The translations under genes and the position numbers were made by a program. The notes beneath the pieces were generated by a model. The model had not been told where the DNA came from and ran no database searches. It was given only the letters and a program-made list of their open reading frames with translations. From Armatimonadota bacterium (GTDB taxonomy: Bacteria > Armatimonadota > UBA5829), in contig JAAYKG010000141.1 in the NCBI GenBank assembly GCA_012522555.1, forward strand, positions 1 to 37,429: a stretch of 37,429 bases of DNA, written 5' to 3'. Below are positions 1 to 7,537 of this stretch, piece by piece (within the stretch, counting starts at the first letter, position 1; every line of letters starts with the position of its first letter).

Positions 1-5
1 ATATA

Positions 6-503
6 TCATTCTTCCGTCTTCTTATTCTTCGCGTCTACAGACTCAGGTTTCGGCAATTCTCCACCAAGTTCCATCAGTTTTTCCAGGTCATAGACCATTG
101 CATCGCGGTCGTAGCAGGCCAGCTCAAACGTTCGGCCGGGCAGCAGGCACTTGGTCGGGCAGACCTCCATGCAAAGCCCACACCACATACATCGCGATAT
201 ATTTATCTCAAATTTCGCCGGCTTTTTGTCCTTGGGATCGGACTTATCCATCTCCACCGTAATAATATGCTCCGGGCAAATCCTTGCGCACGCGCCGCAC
301 GCGATACACCCCGACCGGCCCGTATCCGGGTCCACCGGCAGAGTGGGTAGACCTCGATAGTTCTCCGGGAGGTCCGGCAGATCCTCCGGGTATAGCTCAG
401 TCACCGACGGGCGCAACACGCTCCAGTGGGTCACTGTCACCCACATCCCTTTGGCTATGCTCACAAACGAATTGGCGATATCCTTTATGAGTCTTGCTTT
501 CAC
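6..503 (-). CDS. nuoI: NADH-quinone oxidoreductase subunit I (NuoI)
   Basis: NuoI is the peripheral-arm ferredoxin-like subunit of respiratory complex I and passes electrons through two 4Fe-4S clusters (N6a/N6b) toward quinone. Two cysteine clusters are visible, GCIACGACARICP and RCMWCGLCMEVCP, each with the CxxCxxCxxxC spacing. The reading frame is open further upstream, inside nuoH, but I chose the GTG at 503-501. It overlaps the nuoH stop as GTGA and gives a 165-residue protein of normal NuoI size beginning VKARLIKD. That overlap suggests translational coupling to nuoH. The C-terminus is a charged tail rich in Lys and Glu. The operon presumably continues leftward (nuoJ and others) beyond the window. 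Confidence in the family is high; the exact start is less certain because a TTG lies five codons upstream. Confidence 0.93.
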   Translation of the reverse strand: MKARLIKDIANSFVSIAKGMWVTVTHWSVLRPSVTELYPEDLPDLPENYRGLPTLPVDPDTGRSGCIACGACARICPEHIITVEMDKSDPKDKKPAKFEINISRCMWCGLCMEVCPTKCLLPGRTFELACYDRDAMVYDLEKLMELGGELPKPESVDAKNKKTEE

Positions 504-1555
504 TTGGCCATCCAAAACGCGACATAAGCGCCGGTCAGCAGCAAATTGACCAACCCCGCCGGGATCAGCGCCTTCCAGCTCAGGTTCATAAGCTGATCCA
601 TCCGCACCCGCGGCAGAGTCGACCGAATCCACATAATCCCAAGCACCACCACCCAGCACTTAAACAAAAACCAAAACAGGGAAATAAGCGAGAACAACGG
701 GATAACCCCGAAGAGCTTGGCGGTGATCTGCGCCCCCAGGACATGCAGCGGTGGCTGGTATCCTCCCAAAAACAGGGTAACTATAATCGCAGAGAGGGTG
801 AAGCTGGCCGCGAACTCGGCAAGGAAGAAAAGCGCGAACTTCATCCCGGAATACTCCGTGTTGAACCCCGCCACAAGCTCACTCTCCGCCTCCATTATGT
901 CAAATGGCGCCACGTTTATCTCAGCCAGCCCAGCTATCAGCAAAATTAAAAACGCAAGCGGCAGCATCGGCAGCCCTTGAAATATATTCCAGCGCCAAAA
1001 CCCTCCCGCCTGCGCCTGCACTATTTTATCGAGATCAAGGGTTCCGGTTATCAAAATTGGCGCGGCAAGGGCAAGGATGATCGGCACTTCATATGCAATC
1101 AACTGGCTGGCGCCTCTAAACGCGCCCAGCAGCGACCATTTGTTGTTGGAAGCCCATCCTGCGACGATGATCCCGATCACGCCGATGCTGGATATCGCGC
1201 TGATGTATATCGCGCCGACATTGAGGCTTCTTGCGGTAAGCCCTTCTCCAAACGGGATGACCACATACACCAGGTAAGCGGGCACGAAGACGATCGCAGG
1301 GGCGATAGTGAACAGCCACCGATCAGCCCCGCAGGGGATAATATCTTCTTTTTGAAACAGCTTCAGCGCATCAGCAACGGTCTGCGCCACTCCCCAAGGC
1401 CCGGTGCGATTAGGCCCCAGCCGGGATTGGATTCGAGCTATCACCCACCGTAACTTAAGAACCAGATACAACACAACGACCAAAACGAACAGCAAAACCG
1501 CTATCGCAATGGCAGCAATAACACCCAGTTCTTTGATTAGCCCAAGAAGATCCAT
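500..1555 (-). CDS. nuoH: NADH-quinone oxidoreductase subunit H (NuoH)
   Basis: NuoH is the membrane subunit of complex I that forms the quinone-binding chamber with NuoB and NuoD. The 351-residue protein is very hydrophobic, with about eight membrane segments. It has the family signature QSRLGPNRTGPWG near residues 43-55 and the acidic loop EAESELVAGFNTEYSG. One residue departs from the families I know: the usual E-T/I-N-R-x-PFD motif reads EINVAPFD, so Val replaces a normally conserved Arg. The gene starts at ATG 1555 without an obvious Shine-Dalgarno. It overlaps nuoI by four bases. It is the first gene after a strong promoter at 1665-1693, so this nuo cluster begins with nuoH, and subunits A-G must lie elsewhere if they are present. 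Confidence 0.95.
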   Translation of the reverse strand: MDLLGLIKELGVIAAIAIAVLLFVLVVVLYLVLKLRWVIARIQSRLGPNRTGPWGVAQTVADALKLFQKEDIIPCGADRWLFTIAPAIVFVPAYLVYVVIPFGEGLTARSLNVGAIYISAISSIGVIGIIVAGWASNNKWSLLGAFRGASQLIAYEVPIILALAAPILITGTLDLDKIVQAQAGGFWRWNIFQGLPMLPLAFLILLIAGLAEINVAPFDIMEAESELVAGFNTEYSGMKFALFFLAEFAASFTLSAIIVTLFLGGYQPPLHVLGAQITAKLFGVIPLFSLISLFWFLFKCWVVVLGIMWIRSTLPRVRMDQLMNLSWKALIPAGLVNLLLTGAYVAFWMAK

Positions 1556-1664
1556 CTAGCGAAGACCGTCCGTGAAGGTAATCCGTATGGAGAGGGCGCT
1601 TTGCGCTGACTTCTATATAAACAATCGCCTCTCAGGATCGAAGTCACGCTGTCCAGTCCACGCA

Positions 1665-1693
1665 ATTATACTCCCGCCCCCACTCAGCGTCAA
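1665..1693 (-). promoter_or_regulatory. Sigma-70 type promoter for nuoHI
   Basis: Read on the minus strand, TTGACG (1693-1688) and TATAAT (1670-1665) are separated by exactly 17 bp. Transcription would start near 1658, giving a leader of about 100 bases before nuoH. Confidence 0.75.
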
Positions 1694-1756
1694 GGACATA
1701 CGCGAATCCCCTTCAGGCAGTTCGCAGGAGGCTGATTTCTCTTAGCGGCTGCAACA

Positions 1757-2359
1757 CTACGCCAAATCCACCACCACAAGCTCATACAAACCAAGGGTGG
1801 GGGCGACAAACTCGATCAGGTCTCCGCAGCGCTCAAACGACAAATCCACCCCCGCTCGCAAAGCCCGTATCCTTTTGACGTTATTTTGCCTCAAGCCGAT
1901 TTTTACGCCGGCAATCGGGATGATCTCCGAGATCGGACGCTGCATATCCCCGGTGTTGTTCACCATATGGATCAGCAGCAGCCTGCCATCGGCGCTGCGT
2001 CGAACTTCAACCTCCAAAGTGGCCGGAGCATCCACCTCAATCGCTATCGGGTCGCTGTGTGCCCAGCGAATCACATCGTCTATCAACCTCTGATATTGAG
2101 CCATCTTAAGTCGGCCATAGAACTCCCCCACAAGCGACGGGAGATAGACGGTTCTTCCCTCTTTTGAATCGCTGGCGATTAGAGCCGGGATGTTCGATTC
2201 CCCTTTAAGCGGCATATAATTGCCGGCGATTTCATTCAAAAAGACCGATGGGGTCTGAACATCTTCAGCCGCCTCACACTTCAGGCTATAGACCGGCCTC
2301 GGGATGAACTCGCCTTCTCTGAATCCGGTCAGAATCGCGCTTTGCGAGCGCACGCGCAC
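1757..2359 (-). pseudogene. C-terminal fragment of the glycoside-hydrolase-like gene, cut off by an in-frame TAG
   Basis: This 200-residue reading frame is in the same frame as the gene at 2363-3982 and is separated from it only by a TAG at 2365-2363 and one Tyr codon. It reads naturally as the remaining part of a beta-galactosidase-trimerisation-like domain plus a C-terminal beta-sandwich. It contains stretches such as SLVGEFYGRL and LLIHMVNNTGD that are typical of the tail of such enzymes. The first possible start is a GTG at 2359 with no Shine-Dalgarno, so independent translation is doubtful. The simplest reading is a nonsense mutation in a roughly 740-residue gene. Read-through or a sequencing error are alternatives. 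No clear terminator is visible downstream. Confidence 0.6.
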
Positions 2360-2362
2360 ATA

Positions 2363-3982
2363 CTACTCGGCGGAGCGAGGCGTCATCATCTCTCCGACCC
2401 CATTCACCCCAAACAGATCAAGCAGCGGATTTGTCTGCCGAGGTTTGCCCATCTCATCATAAGCCCCAGTCTCGAACTCCGCGACCACCGAGCCGCCACA
2501 TCGCACGAATTCTCGTATATTTTCTATCTGATCGTCCGACAAGCACGCTGAGTTTGGCAGTATCAGTGTTTTATATTTTGAAAGCCCCTCCGCTGAGATA
2601 TGTCCATCCAGGATCACATCAAATGGAATATGAGAGCGCGTCATCGCCGAAAAGTAACCGATATAAGAATTGTTGACAGTCGCCTCACAGGTCTCCTTGC
2701 GCATCTTCCAATCGACGGTCCTCGCGCCCCCTCCCGCATCTACGCCGAGGTTCACTTCTTTGCCGCTGCCCGCCTCTCCATAAAACTGCGGACGATTCGA
2801 CACATAATAGGTTGCCGTCTGCGACGAGTTCAGCAGCGCTACGCTTGCGCACGATTCGGTCTGGGTATAAAACTGCTCATTTTCGGCCAGGAAGCTCTGC
2901 ATCTCTTTGATCGGCTCGATAGCCGCGGCTCTGCTGTGGTCCAGCGCATAATCAAACACTGCAAACCACGGGTTCGCTCCGCAAGCCACGGTCTGAGGAA
3001 TTGCCAACTCGGCTTCATATTTCGCCAGTGGAATATAATGCCAGGCCCCAAGGGTATGATGGCTGAAGACAACCGAGGGCTTGCCGCCTGCAGCCATATA
3101 TTTGCCGGTTGCAGCCCATCCCAACAGAAAATTGCTGTGCCCAGGATGGAAGAACTCCTCCGCTCCGTTGAAATCCTCATAATCGCTGACCGCGTCCAGA
3201 CACCTCGCATACCGCCACGTGTTCGCATGCCATGTGCCGGCGTTCAAGAACGCAACAGCCTCAGGATTGACAGACTTCGCCGCCTCCCTGCTGTCTCGCA
3301 TAAACTCCGCCAGCGAATCCGACCGGAATTGCACAAAATTGAGCCAGTTCGGATCCGACCAATCCTCCGTCTGCGGCAGATCTTCGCCATATCGCCGGGC
3401 GAATTTTTCCCGACAAGCGTCGCAGTAGCAGCATCCGGGGAAGATCACCGGCCCATCGAGAAAGACTCCGTCGATCCCGGTTTTCATCGCCTCTCGAATA
3501 ATCTCCATCCCCCAATCACGCCAGCCGCCGTTCACGCACAGCGTGGTTCCGCTGCCATAAAGCGGGAATTTGCTTCCATACGAAACCCCATCATTTGTCA
3601 ACTGCTCCCAGCCCGGATGTTTTGCCGCGAAATCAAATGAAAACCAATGCATGTTCATATACGCCAGCACCCGAAGGCCATACTTCCTGGCATAAGGCAG
3701 ATATTCTCTGATGACGTCGAAATCCCCGAGGGAGGGAGTCTTATCGAATTTGGGGGTGTTGAATGTGGTCTGATAGGCCAGTCCAGGGGCCGAGCCGAGG
3801 GTGCCAACCACCCATTCGCAGTTGATATGCCATTCATCGCGCTTGCTTCGCGCCAGCGCATCGAGGTCATCTTCACGCATCCGGTTCATCTCGCCCAGAT
3901 AATCCAACCGCATCATACGCACGGGCCGTTCATACCATTTGAGATCAGCCAATTCTTCCACCTCTACCGGTCTTTCCGACAT
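2363..3982 (-). CDS. Putative glycoside hydrolase (GHL6-like barrel plus trimerisation-like domain), truncated by TAG
   Basis: The 539-residue product resembles bacterial proteins with a hypothetical glycosyl hydrolase 6-type TIM barrel followed by a beta-galactosidase trimerisation (class I amidotransferase-like) domain. Supporting features are the barrel strand GIDGVFLDGPV, a Cys cluster CCYCDACREKF after it, and the alpha/beta segment YKTLILPNSACLSDDQIENI near the C-terminus. No signal peptide is visible. I chose ATG 3982 because GGGAGG lies about six bases upstream; the frame is open 23 codons further. The substrate cannot be told from sequence. The gene ends early at a TAG, and the matching C-terminal part continues in frame at 1757-2359. 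An intrinsic terminator lies just upstream at 4011-4041, so its promoter is unclear. Confidence 0.7.
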   Translation of the reverse strand: MSERPVEVEELADLKWYERPVRMMRLDYLGEMNRMREDDLDALARSKRDEWHINCEWVVGTLGSAPGLAYQTTFNTPKFDKTPSLGDFDVIREYLPYARKYGLRVLAYMNMHWFSFDFAAKHPGWEQLTNDGVSYGSKFPLYGSGTTLCVNGGWRDWGMEIIREAMKTGIDGVFLDGPVIFPGCCYCDACREKFARRYGEDLPQTEDWSDPNWLNFVQFRSDSLAEFMRDSREAAKSVNPEAVAFLNAGTWHANTWRYARCLDAVSDYEDFNGAEEFFHPGHSNFLLGWAATGKYMAAGGKPSVVFSHHTLGAWHYIPLAKYEAELAIPQTVACGANPWFAVFDYALDHSRAAAIEPIKEMQSFLAENEQFYTQTESCASVALLNSSQTATYYVSNRPQFYGEAGSGKEVNLGVDAGGGARTVDWKMRKETCEATVNNSYIGYFSAMTRSHIPFDVILDGHISAEGLSKYKTLILPNSACLSDDQIENIREFVRCGGSVVAEFETGAYDEMGKPRQTNPLLDLFGVNGVGEMMTPRSAE

Positions 3983-4010
3983 CTTAACCCTCCCCCGCCT
4001 TCGCGTCAAC

Positions 4011-4041
4011 AAAAAAAGCCCCGACATTTGTATGCCGAGGC
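4011..4041 (-). terminator. Rho-independent terminator of the TPR-protein operon
   Basis: On the minus strand a 10-bp stem (two G-T pairs), with arms 4041-4032 and 4027-4018 and loop ACAA, is followed directly by seven T residues (4017-4011). It lies 41 bases past the stop of the TPR gene. It also sits only 28 bases ahead of the next gene's start, so some read-through or attenuation is possible. Confidence 0.85.
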
Positions 4042-4081
4042 CGAAAATCAATAGTATTCTCTTGGGTTTGTCTCCTGGGCG

Positions 4082-4912
4082 CTACTGCAGCGGTTCTTTT
4101 TGGAGCAACTTCAGCTCCCATGAAGCACACTCGTGAGTCTCCTTAGTTGCAGGCAGCTTTAGCGCCTCTTCATACTCGGCAATAGCCAACTCTCTCCACG
4201 GCTTGGTTGTAAGATGTTTGCCGTTAGCCGAGACAGTTCGACCCTTACACATGTAGGCTTTGCCAAGAAACCGGTGAGCGCGAGCCCATTTCGGGCGCAC
4301 AAGAACCAGCCTTTGCAGAGTCTCTATCGACGCATCCACCTCAGAAGGCTTCTTGTTCAAATAAGCGCCGCCAAGCCACAACATCGCCTCCACGTTTCCC
4401 GGATCACTTTTTAATAGCTTCTCGAGTATCTTTATGGCCCGTGGAGGATCGGTCGCGAAAACGTGGGCGCCAAGCGTCAATGCGGCAGCGCTCAACGTCG
4501 GGTCGAGCTGGAGGGCCTTTTCAAGCTCCGAGAATGCCTTTTCGAGCTGATCATGATGGTAGACCCCCGCTTCTGAAGCCTGTACATATTCGTAGCTGTT
4601 CGCCAGAAGATAGGCATAACCCAGTTGGAAGTGTTTGAGCGCAGACTTTGGCTCTTTTTTGACTTGCCTTTCGTAGCCGGGAATTTCCTCCGCCAGTTTC
4701 AGCTTTTGGGCTGCATCAAGTATAGAAACCACAATGCTCTCAGCGGCGGTCCGCTTGGTAGTTAACCCTTCGTTAGCTTCCATGCCGGCAAATACCGGTA
4801 AACCGCTGTTTATCCCTGGGTCCCACCCCTGTGAATTTACGGCATAAACAACACCCAATCCTACACCTGCAGCCACGAACACAATCAAGAGTGCAATTTT
4901 CGCAGTAGTCAT
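4082..4912 (-). CDS. Exported or membrane-anchored TPR-repeat protein
   Basis: The 276-residue protein begins with a hydrophobic segment (MTTAKIALLIVFVAAGVGLG), a signal peptide or anchor. After a linker of about 50 residues it contains several tetratricopeptide-like helical pairs. Examples are ALKHFQLGYAYLLANSYEY, AFSELEKALQLDPTLSAAAL, AIKILEKLLKSDPGNVEAML and a pair ending in AIAEYEEALKLP. TPR arrays mediate protein-protein contacts; no enzymatic motif is seen. I chose ATG 4912, since GGAGG sits eight bases upstream. An earlier in-frame ATG at 4927 overlaps that ribosome site and is less likely. It follows the small secreted protein by 16 bases, so the two are probably one operon from the promoter at 5148-5176, closed by the terminator at 4011-4041. 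Confidence 0.85.
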   Translation of the reverse strand: MTTAKIALLIVFVAAGVGLGVVYAVNSQGWDPGINSGLPVFAGMEANEGLTTKRTAAESIVVSILDAAQKLKLAEEIPGYERQVKKEPKSALKHFQLGYAYLLANSYEYVQASEAGVYHHDQLEKAFSELEKALQLDPTLSAAALTLGAHVFATDPPRAIKILEKLLKSDPGNVEAMLWLGGAYLNKKPSEVDASIETLQRLVLVRPKWARAHRFLGKAYMCKGRTVSANGKHLTTKPWRELAIAEYEEALKLPATKETHECASWELKLLQKEPLQ

Positions 4913-4928
4913 TAAATTATCCTCCATT

Positions 4929-5108
4929 TTATAGATCGTGGTTCTCCACGTGATAAACTGGTCTATCAGGAACTTTGACCTTGAAGCCGGATATCGCCGC
5001 GGCTTTGTCCCCGGCTGCCCATTTCTTGTTCGGATCGGCCAAAACCGAAACTTGCGCCGCCAAAGAAAAAATGAGCAGTGCTACACATACAATCACAAAT
5101 ACCCTCAA
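4929..5108 (-). CDS. Small secreted protein, 59 residues, TTG start
   Basis: This is a short gene with a TTG start preceded by GGAGG at seven bases spacing. The first 25 residues form a clear signal peptide (basic MR, then VFVIVCVALLIFSLAAQ, then a VLA cleavage site before DPNKK). The mature part is only about 34 residues, charged and without cysteines, with a piece reading GFKVKVPDRPVYHVENHDL at the very end. I do not recognise the family. It stands 45 bases downstream of a strong promoter -10 box and 16 bases ahead of the TPR protein gene, so the pair may act together at the envelope. The combination of promoter, ribosome site, signal peptide and tight spacing argues for a real gene. Confidence 0.75.
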   Translation of the reverse strand: MRVFVIVCVALLIFSLAAQVSVLADPNKKWAAGDKAAAISGFKVKVPDRPVYHVENHDL

Positions 5109-5147
5109 TTTAGTACCTCCCTCTTCAATATAGATCCCGATGACCGT

Positions 5148-5176
5148 AGTGTATAGCAGGAATAACCCTGTGTCAA
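5148..5176 (-). promoter_or_regulatory. Sigma-70 type promoter for the small secreted protein and TPR operon
   Basis: On the minus strand a perfect TTGACA (5176-5171) is followed after 17 bp by TACACT (5153-5148). The predicted transcript starts near 5141, about 33 bases before the TTG start codon. Confidence 0.75.
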
Positions 5177-5264
5177 GGGGTGCAATGAGAAAAAAACGTT
5201 ATAATTACCCCCCCCCGTATGACAATGTTGGCTGATGTAGTCTTGCTTGGCGCTAATCATGCAC

Positions 5265-5286
5265 AAAAAACAGCCGCCAAAGCAGC
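5265..5286 (-). terminator. Weak intrinsic terminator candidate after fruK
   Basis: A 5-bp GC-rich stem (GCTGC / GCGGC, one G-T pair, loop TTTG) is followed by TG and six T on the minus strand. It lies about 125 bases past the fruK stop, which is far, so the call is tentative. Confidence 0.4.
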
Positions 5287-5411
5287 AAATTGAGGTGAGA
5301 ATAAAGTCATTGCAGCGGGCTAATTACATTGAATGAGCACAGAGCAGGGACTCTGCGGCCGTCGACGCGCCCGAGGATATGCTGAGGATAAATCGAGTCC
5401 GCTTTGCGGAC

Positions 5412-6356
5412 CTAGACCTTGGTCACTTCGATTTTGGTCACCCTGGCCTCCGGCAGCAGCCTGTCCACATCGTCTTTCTTTCCGATATCGGTGCCATCGC
5501 TGAGAGCAGTCGCCGCCCCAGCCGCGCAGCCGAGAGCCAGACAATCCTCGATTGGAAGCCCCCTCTCCAAACCGCACACCACCCCTGCGATCAATGAATC
5601 GCCGGACCCAATCGTGCTCTTCGGCTCGACTTTCGGAGTAGTCGCGTCGTATATCGAGCCTTCATAACACGCGATTGCCCCCTGCTTGCCCAGCGATATG
5701 ATCACAAGCTCGATTCCTAACTCCGACAGTTGCAAAGCCGCACGCGCCACATCGGATTTCGACTCCAAAGTCTTGCCAAGCAGCCTCTGCGCCTCGTCGA
5801 TGTTCGGTTTGATCATAAACGGCCTGGCCTTGACCCCCTCGGTGAACGCATCGCCATCAGCATCCAGCACAGCCTTCGCCCCGCCGGCTTTGGCAATTTG
5901 AACGAGAACATTCTTGACATCCGGGTTGACCCCCAGCGGCACACTCCCGCCAAGCACCATATAGCTGCTCTCCCTCGCCAGATCCTTCGCCCTCTCAAAA
6001 AACTCCACCAACTCCTTGTGTTCGATCGGGCCGCCTCTCTCATTAAGAGTGGTCGGGGGCTTGCCGGTCGACTCTTCTATGCAAACGTTGGTGCGGGTCT
6101 CCGAGACGGTCGGCACCACCACCGACCCTACGCCCTGTCTATCCAGAACGAACTTGACATAATCCCCCGCTTCCCCGCCGAAAAACGCAAGCGCGGTGGT
6201 CTCCGAACCCAACTCCCGGATCATTCGTGAGCAGTTGATTCCTTTGCCGCCGGCGTCGATCTCGACTTTCAGAATGCGGTTGGTGTCGTAGCACAAGAGC
6301 TTGTCTACATATACGGTTCTATCGAGGCAAGGGTTTAGTGTGATGCTTGATATCAT
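5412..6356 (-). CDS. fruK: 1-phosphofructokinase family sugar kinase (PfkB superfamily)
   Basis: The protein phosphorylates a sugar phosphate, most likely fructose 1-phosphate (or tagatose 6-phosphate, as LacC) to the bisphosphate. The 314 residues cover the whole PfkB fold. The N-terminal ITLNPCLDRTVYV is typical of FruK/LacC. The sugar-binding DAGGKGIN is at residues 34-41. The C-terminal signature has the anion hole and catalytic Asp253 in STIGSGDSLIAG. Fructose-bisphosphate aldolase is encoded directly upstream in the same direction, so kinase and aldolase act in sequence to yield triose phosphates. The gap to fba is 76 bases and contains a strong hairpin. No PTS gene is visible nearby, so the exact substrate stays open. 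The start ATG has only a weak ribosome site. Confidence 0.85.
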   Translation of the reverse strand: MISSITLNPCLDRTVYVDKLLCYDTNRILKVEIDAGGKGINCSRMIRELGSETTALAFFGGEAGDYVKFVLDRQGVGSVVVPTVSETRTNVCIEESTGKPPTTLNERGGPIEHKELVEFFERAKDLARESSYMVLGGSVPLGVNPDVKNVLVQIAKAGGAKAVLDADGDAFTEGVKARPFMIKPNIDEAQRLLGKTLESKSDVARAALQLSELGIELVIISLGKQGAIACYEGSIYDATTPKVEPKSTIGSGDSLIAGVVCGLERGLPIEDCLALGCAAGAATALSDGTDIGKKDDVDRLLPEARVTKIEVTKV

Positions 6357-6382
6357 TGGATTGAATGTCCCGAATCCGATAT

Positions 6383-6411
6383 GACGCCGCCCGGCTTCAA
6401 CGAGCGGCGTC
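6383..6411 (-). other. Perfect 8-bp stem-loop between fba and fruK
   Basis: Arms GACGCCGC (6383-6390) and GCGGCGTC (6404-6411) flank a 13-base loop. No T-run follows on either strand, so it is more likely an mRNA processing or stability element than a terminator. Confidence 0.5.
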
Positions 6412-6432
6412 TAATTTATACGATGAGTTGCT

Positions 6433-7383
6433 TTATTTGTTGAGCGCGGCTCTCACTTCGTCAAGATTGCCGGCGGAGCCGAGCAATTTATTGCGGCTGG
6501 CGATAAATTTGGCATATTCTTCCTGGAATATCTTGCCAACCGGGCGGAAGTCGAAAACCTCCGGCTTATCGCGGAAGAACTCGCGGTGGACCCTCGTCCA
6601 CACAAGTCTGCCGTCAGTATCAATGTTGATCTTGCACACGCCGAGTTTGGCAGCCGGCAAATACTGGTTCGGGTCAACACCCTTAGCGCCTTTGAGCGCG
6701 CCTCCCGCTGCGTTGATTCGCTCGACTTCATCCTGCGGAACCGAGCTGGAACCATGCAGAACCAACGGGTATCCCGGGACAAGTTTCTGGATGGCTTCGA
6801 CGATCTCGAAGTGCAGTCCCTGGCTACCGCTGAATTTGAACGCTCCGTGGCTGGTCCCGATCGCGCAGGCCAGGCTGTCGCATCCCGTGCGCTTTATGAA
6901 CTCCGCGGCTTGGGCCGGGTCTGTGAGGTGAGCGTGATCCTCGCTTACCGATATGTCCTCTTCGACTCCGCCGAGCTGCCCCAGTTCCGCCTCAACACTG
7001 ATTCCTTTGGGGTGCGCTTTGTCGACAACCCTCTTGGTTATAGCGATATTCTCTTCAAAAGACTCGTGGCTGGCATCGATCATAACCGACGAATAAAACC
7101 CGCTGTCGATGCAGTCATAACAGGTCTGCTCATCGCCGTGGTCGAGGTGTACCGCGAAGACCGCCTCCGGAAAAATCTCGTCGGCCGCTCGGATCATTCC
7201 TTCGAGCATAAGTTTGTTGGTATACGAACGCGCGCCCTTGGAAATCTGAATAATAAACGGCGCTTTTGATTCGAGATTGCCTTGGAACAAGCCCATAGTC
7301 TGCTCGGCATTGTTGATGTTATATGCGCCTAATGCATATTTGCCGTAGGCCAGTTCAAAAAGCTGCTTGGTAGTTACGATCAT
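6433..7383 (-). CDS. fba: Class II fructose-bisphosphate aldolase
   Basis: This enzyme cleaves fructose 1,6-bisphosphate to dihydroxyacetone phosphate and glyceraldehyde 3-phosphate, or runs in reverse in gluconeogenesis. The class II metal site is complete: catalytic Asp81 and zinc ligand His82 in AVHLDHGD, His179 in GTSHG and His210 in VLHGSS. The segment SVEAELGQLGG is also typical. At 316 residues it matches the usual length. The start ATG 7383 has AAGGAG nine bases upstream. That ribosome site directly follows the TAA of a possible 28-codon ORF (7398-7484). Together with hpf upstream and fruK downstream it probably forms one transcription unit from the promoter at 8138-8166. Confidence 0.96.
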   Translation of the reverse strand: MIVTTKQLFELAYGKYALGAYNINNAEQTMGLFQGNLESKAPFIIQISKGARSYTNKLMLEGMIRAADEIFPEAVFAVHLDHGDEQTCYDCIDSGFYSSVMIDASHESFEENIAITKRVVDKAHPKGISVEAELGQLGGVEEDISVSEDHAHLTDPAQAAEFIKRTGCDSLACAIGTSHGAFKFSGSQGLHFEIVEAIQKLVPGYPLVLHGSSSVPQDEVERINAAGGALKGAKGVDPNQYLPAAKLGVCKINIDTDGRLVWTRVHREFFRDKPEVFDFRPVGKIFQEEYAKFIASRNKLLGSAGNLDEVRAALNK

Positions 7384-7397
7384 CTGTTGGACTCCTT

Positions 7398-7484
7398 TTA
7401 TAATATCCGCTTGCCGCCGTACATCAAAAAACCGTCCTGCGAGAGCTTATCAAGCTTGACCCGAACGGCCGTGCCTTGCGGCAT
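7398..7484 (-). CDS. Possible 28-residue small ORF between hpf and fba
   Basis: The frame from ATG 7484 reads MPQGTAVRVKLDKLSQDGFL, then MYGGKRIL and a TAA stop. The stop is immediately followed by the AAGGAG of fba, a spacing typical of a true operon gene. A TTG some nine codons upstream would extend it to about 38 residues. Neither start has a good ribosome site, and the peptide matches no family I know. It could also be a fortuitous frame in a 150-base intergenic region. Conservation in relatives would decide. Confidence 0.3.
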   Translation of the reverse strand: MPQGTAVRVKLDKLSQDGFLMYGGKRIL

Positions 7485-7489
7485 CTTTG

Positions 7490-7522
7490 GCGTCGCTTCA
7501 GTTGTATAGGCCAAAGCGACGC
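7490..7522 (-). other. 9-bp stem-loop just after hpf
   Basis: Arms GCGTCGCTT (7490-7498) and AAGCGACGC (7514-7522) are perfect inverted repeats with a 15-base loop, 16 bases past the hpf stop. No T-run follows, so it is not a standard terminator. It could stabilise the upstream hpf message or reduce transcription into fba. Confidence 0.45.
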
Positions 7523-7537
7523 TCGGTGACGGCGGAT

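Larger units (their letters stand above)
5109..5411. other. Gene-free spacer between fruK and the small secreted protein gene
   Basis: About 300 bases with no supported gene. It holds the minus-strand promoter at 5148-5176, a run of seven A (5190-5196), a run of nine C (5208-5216) and a weak terminator candidate for fruK at 5265-5286. I see nothing else convincing. Confidence 0.6.

Noticed and set aside
2363-2365. TAG read as pyrrolysine or another recoded amino acid
   Set aside because: TAG terminates several other genes here, and no suppressor tRNA or related enzyme is seen in the window.
3981-4009. TTGACG-17-TAAGAT on the minus strand next to the glycoside-hydrolase-like gene
   Set aside because: Transcription would begin inside the coding region and exclude the good ribosome site, so it is unlikely to be the real promoter.
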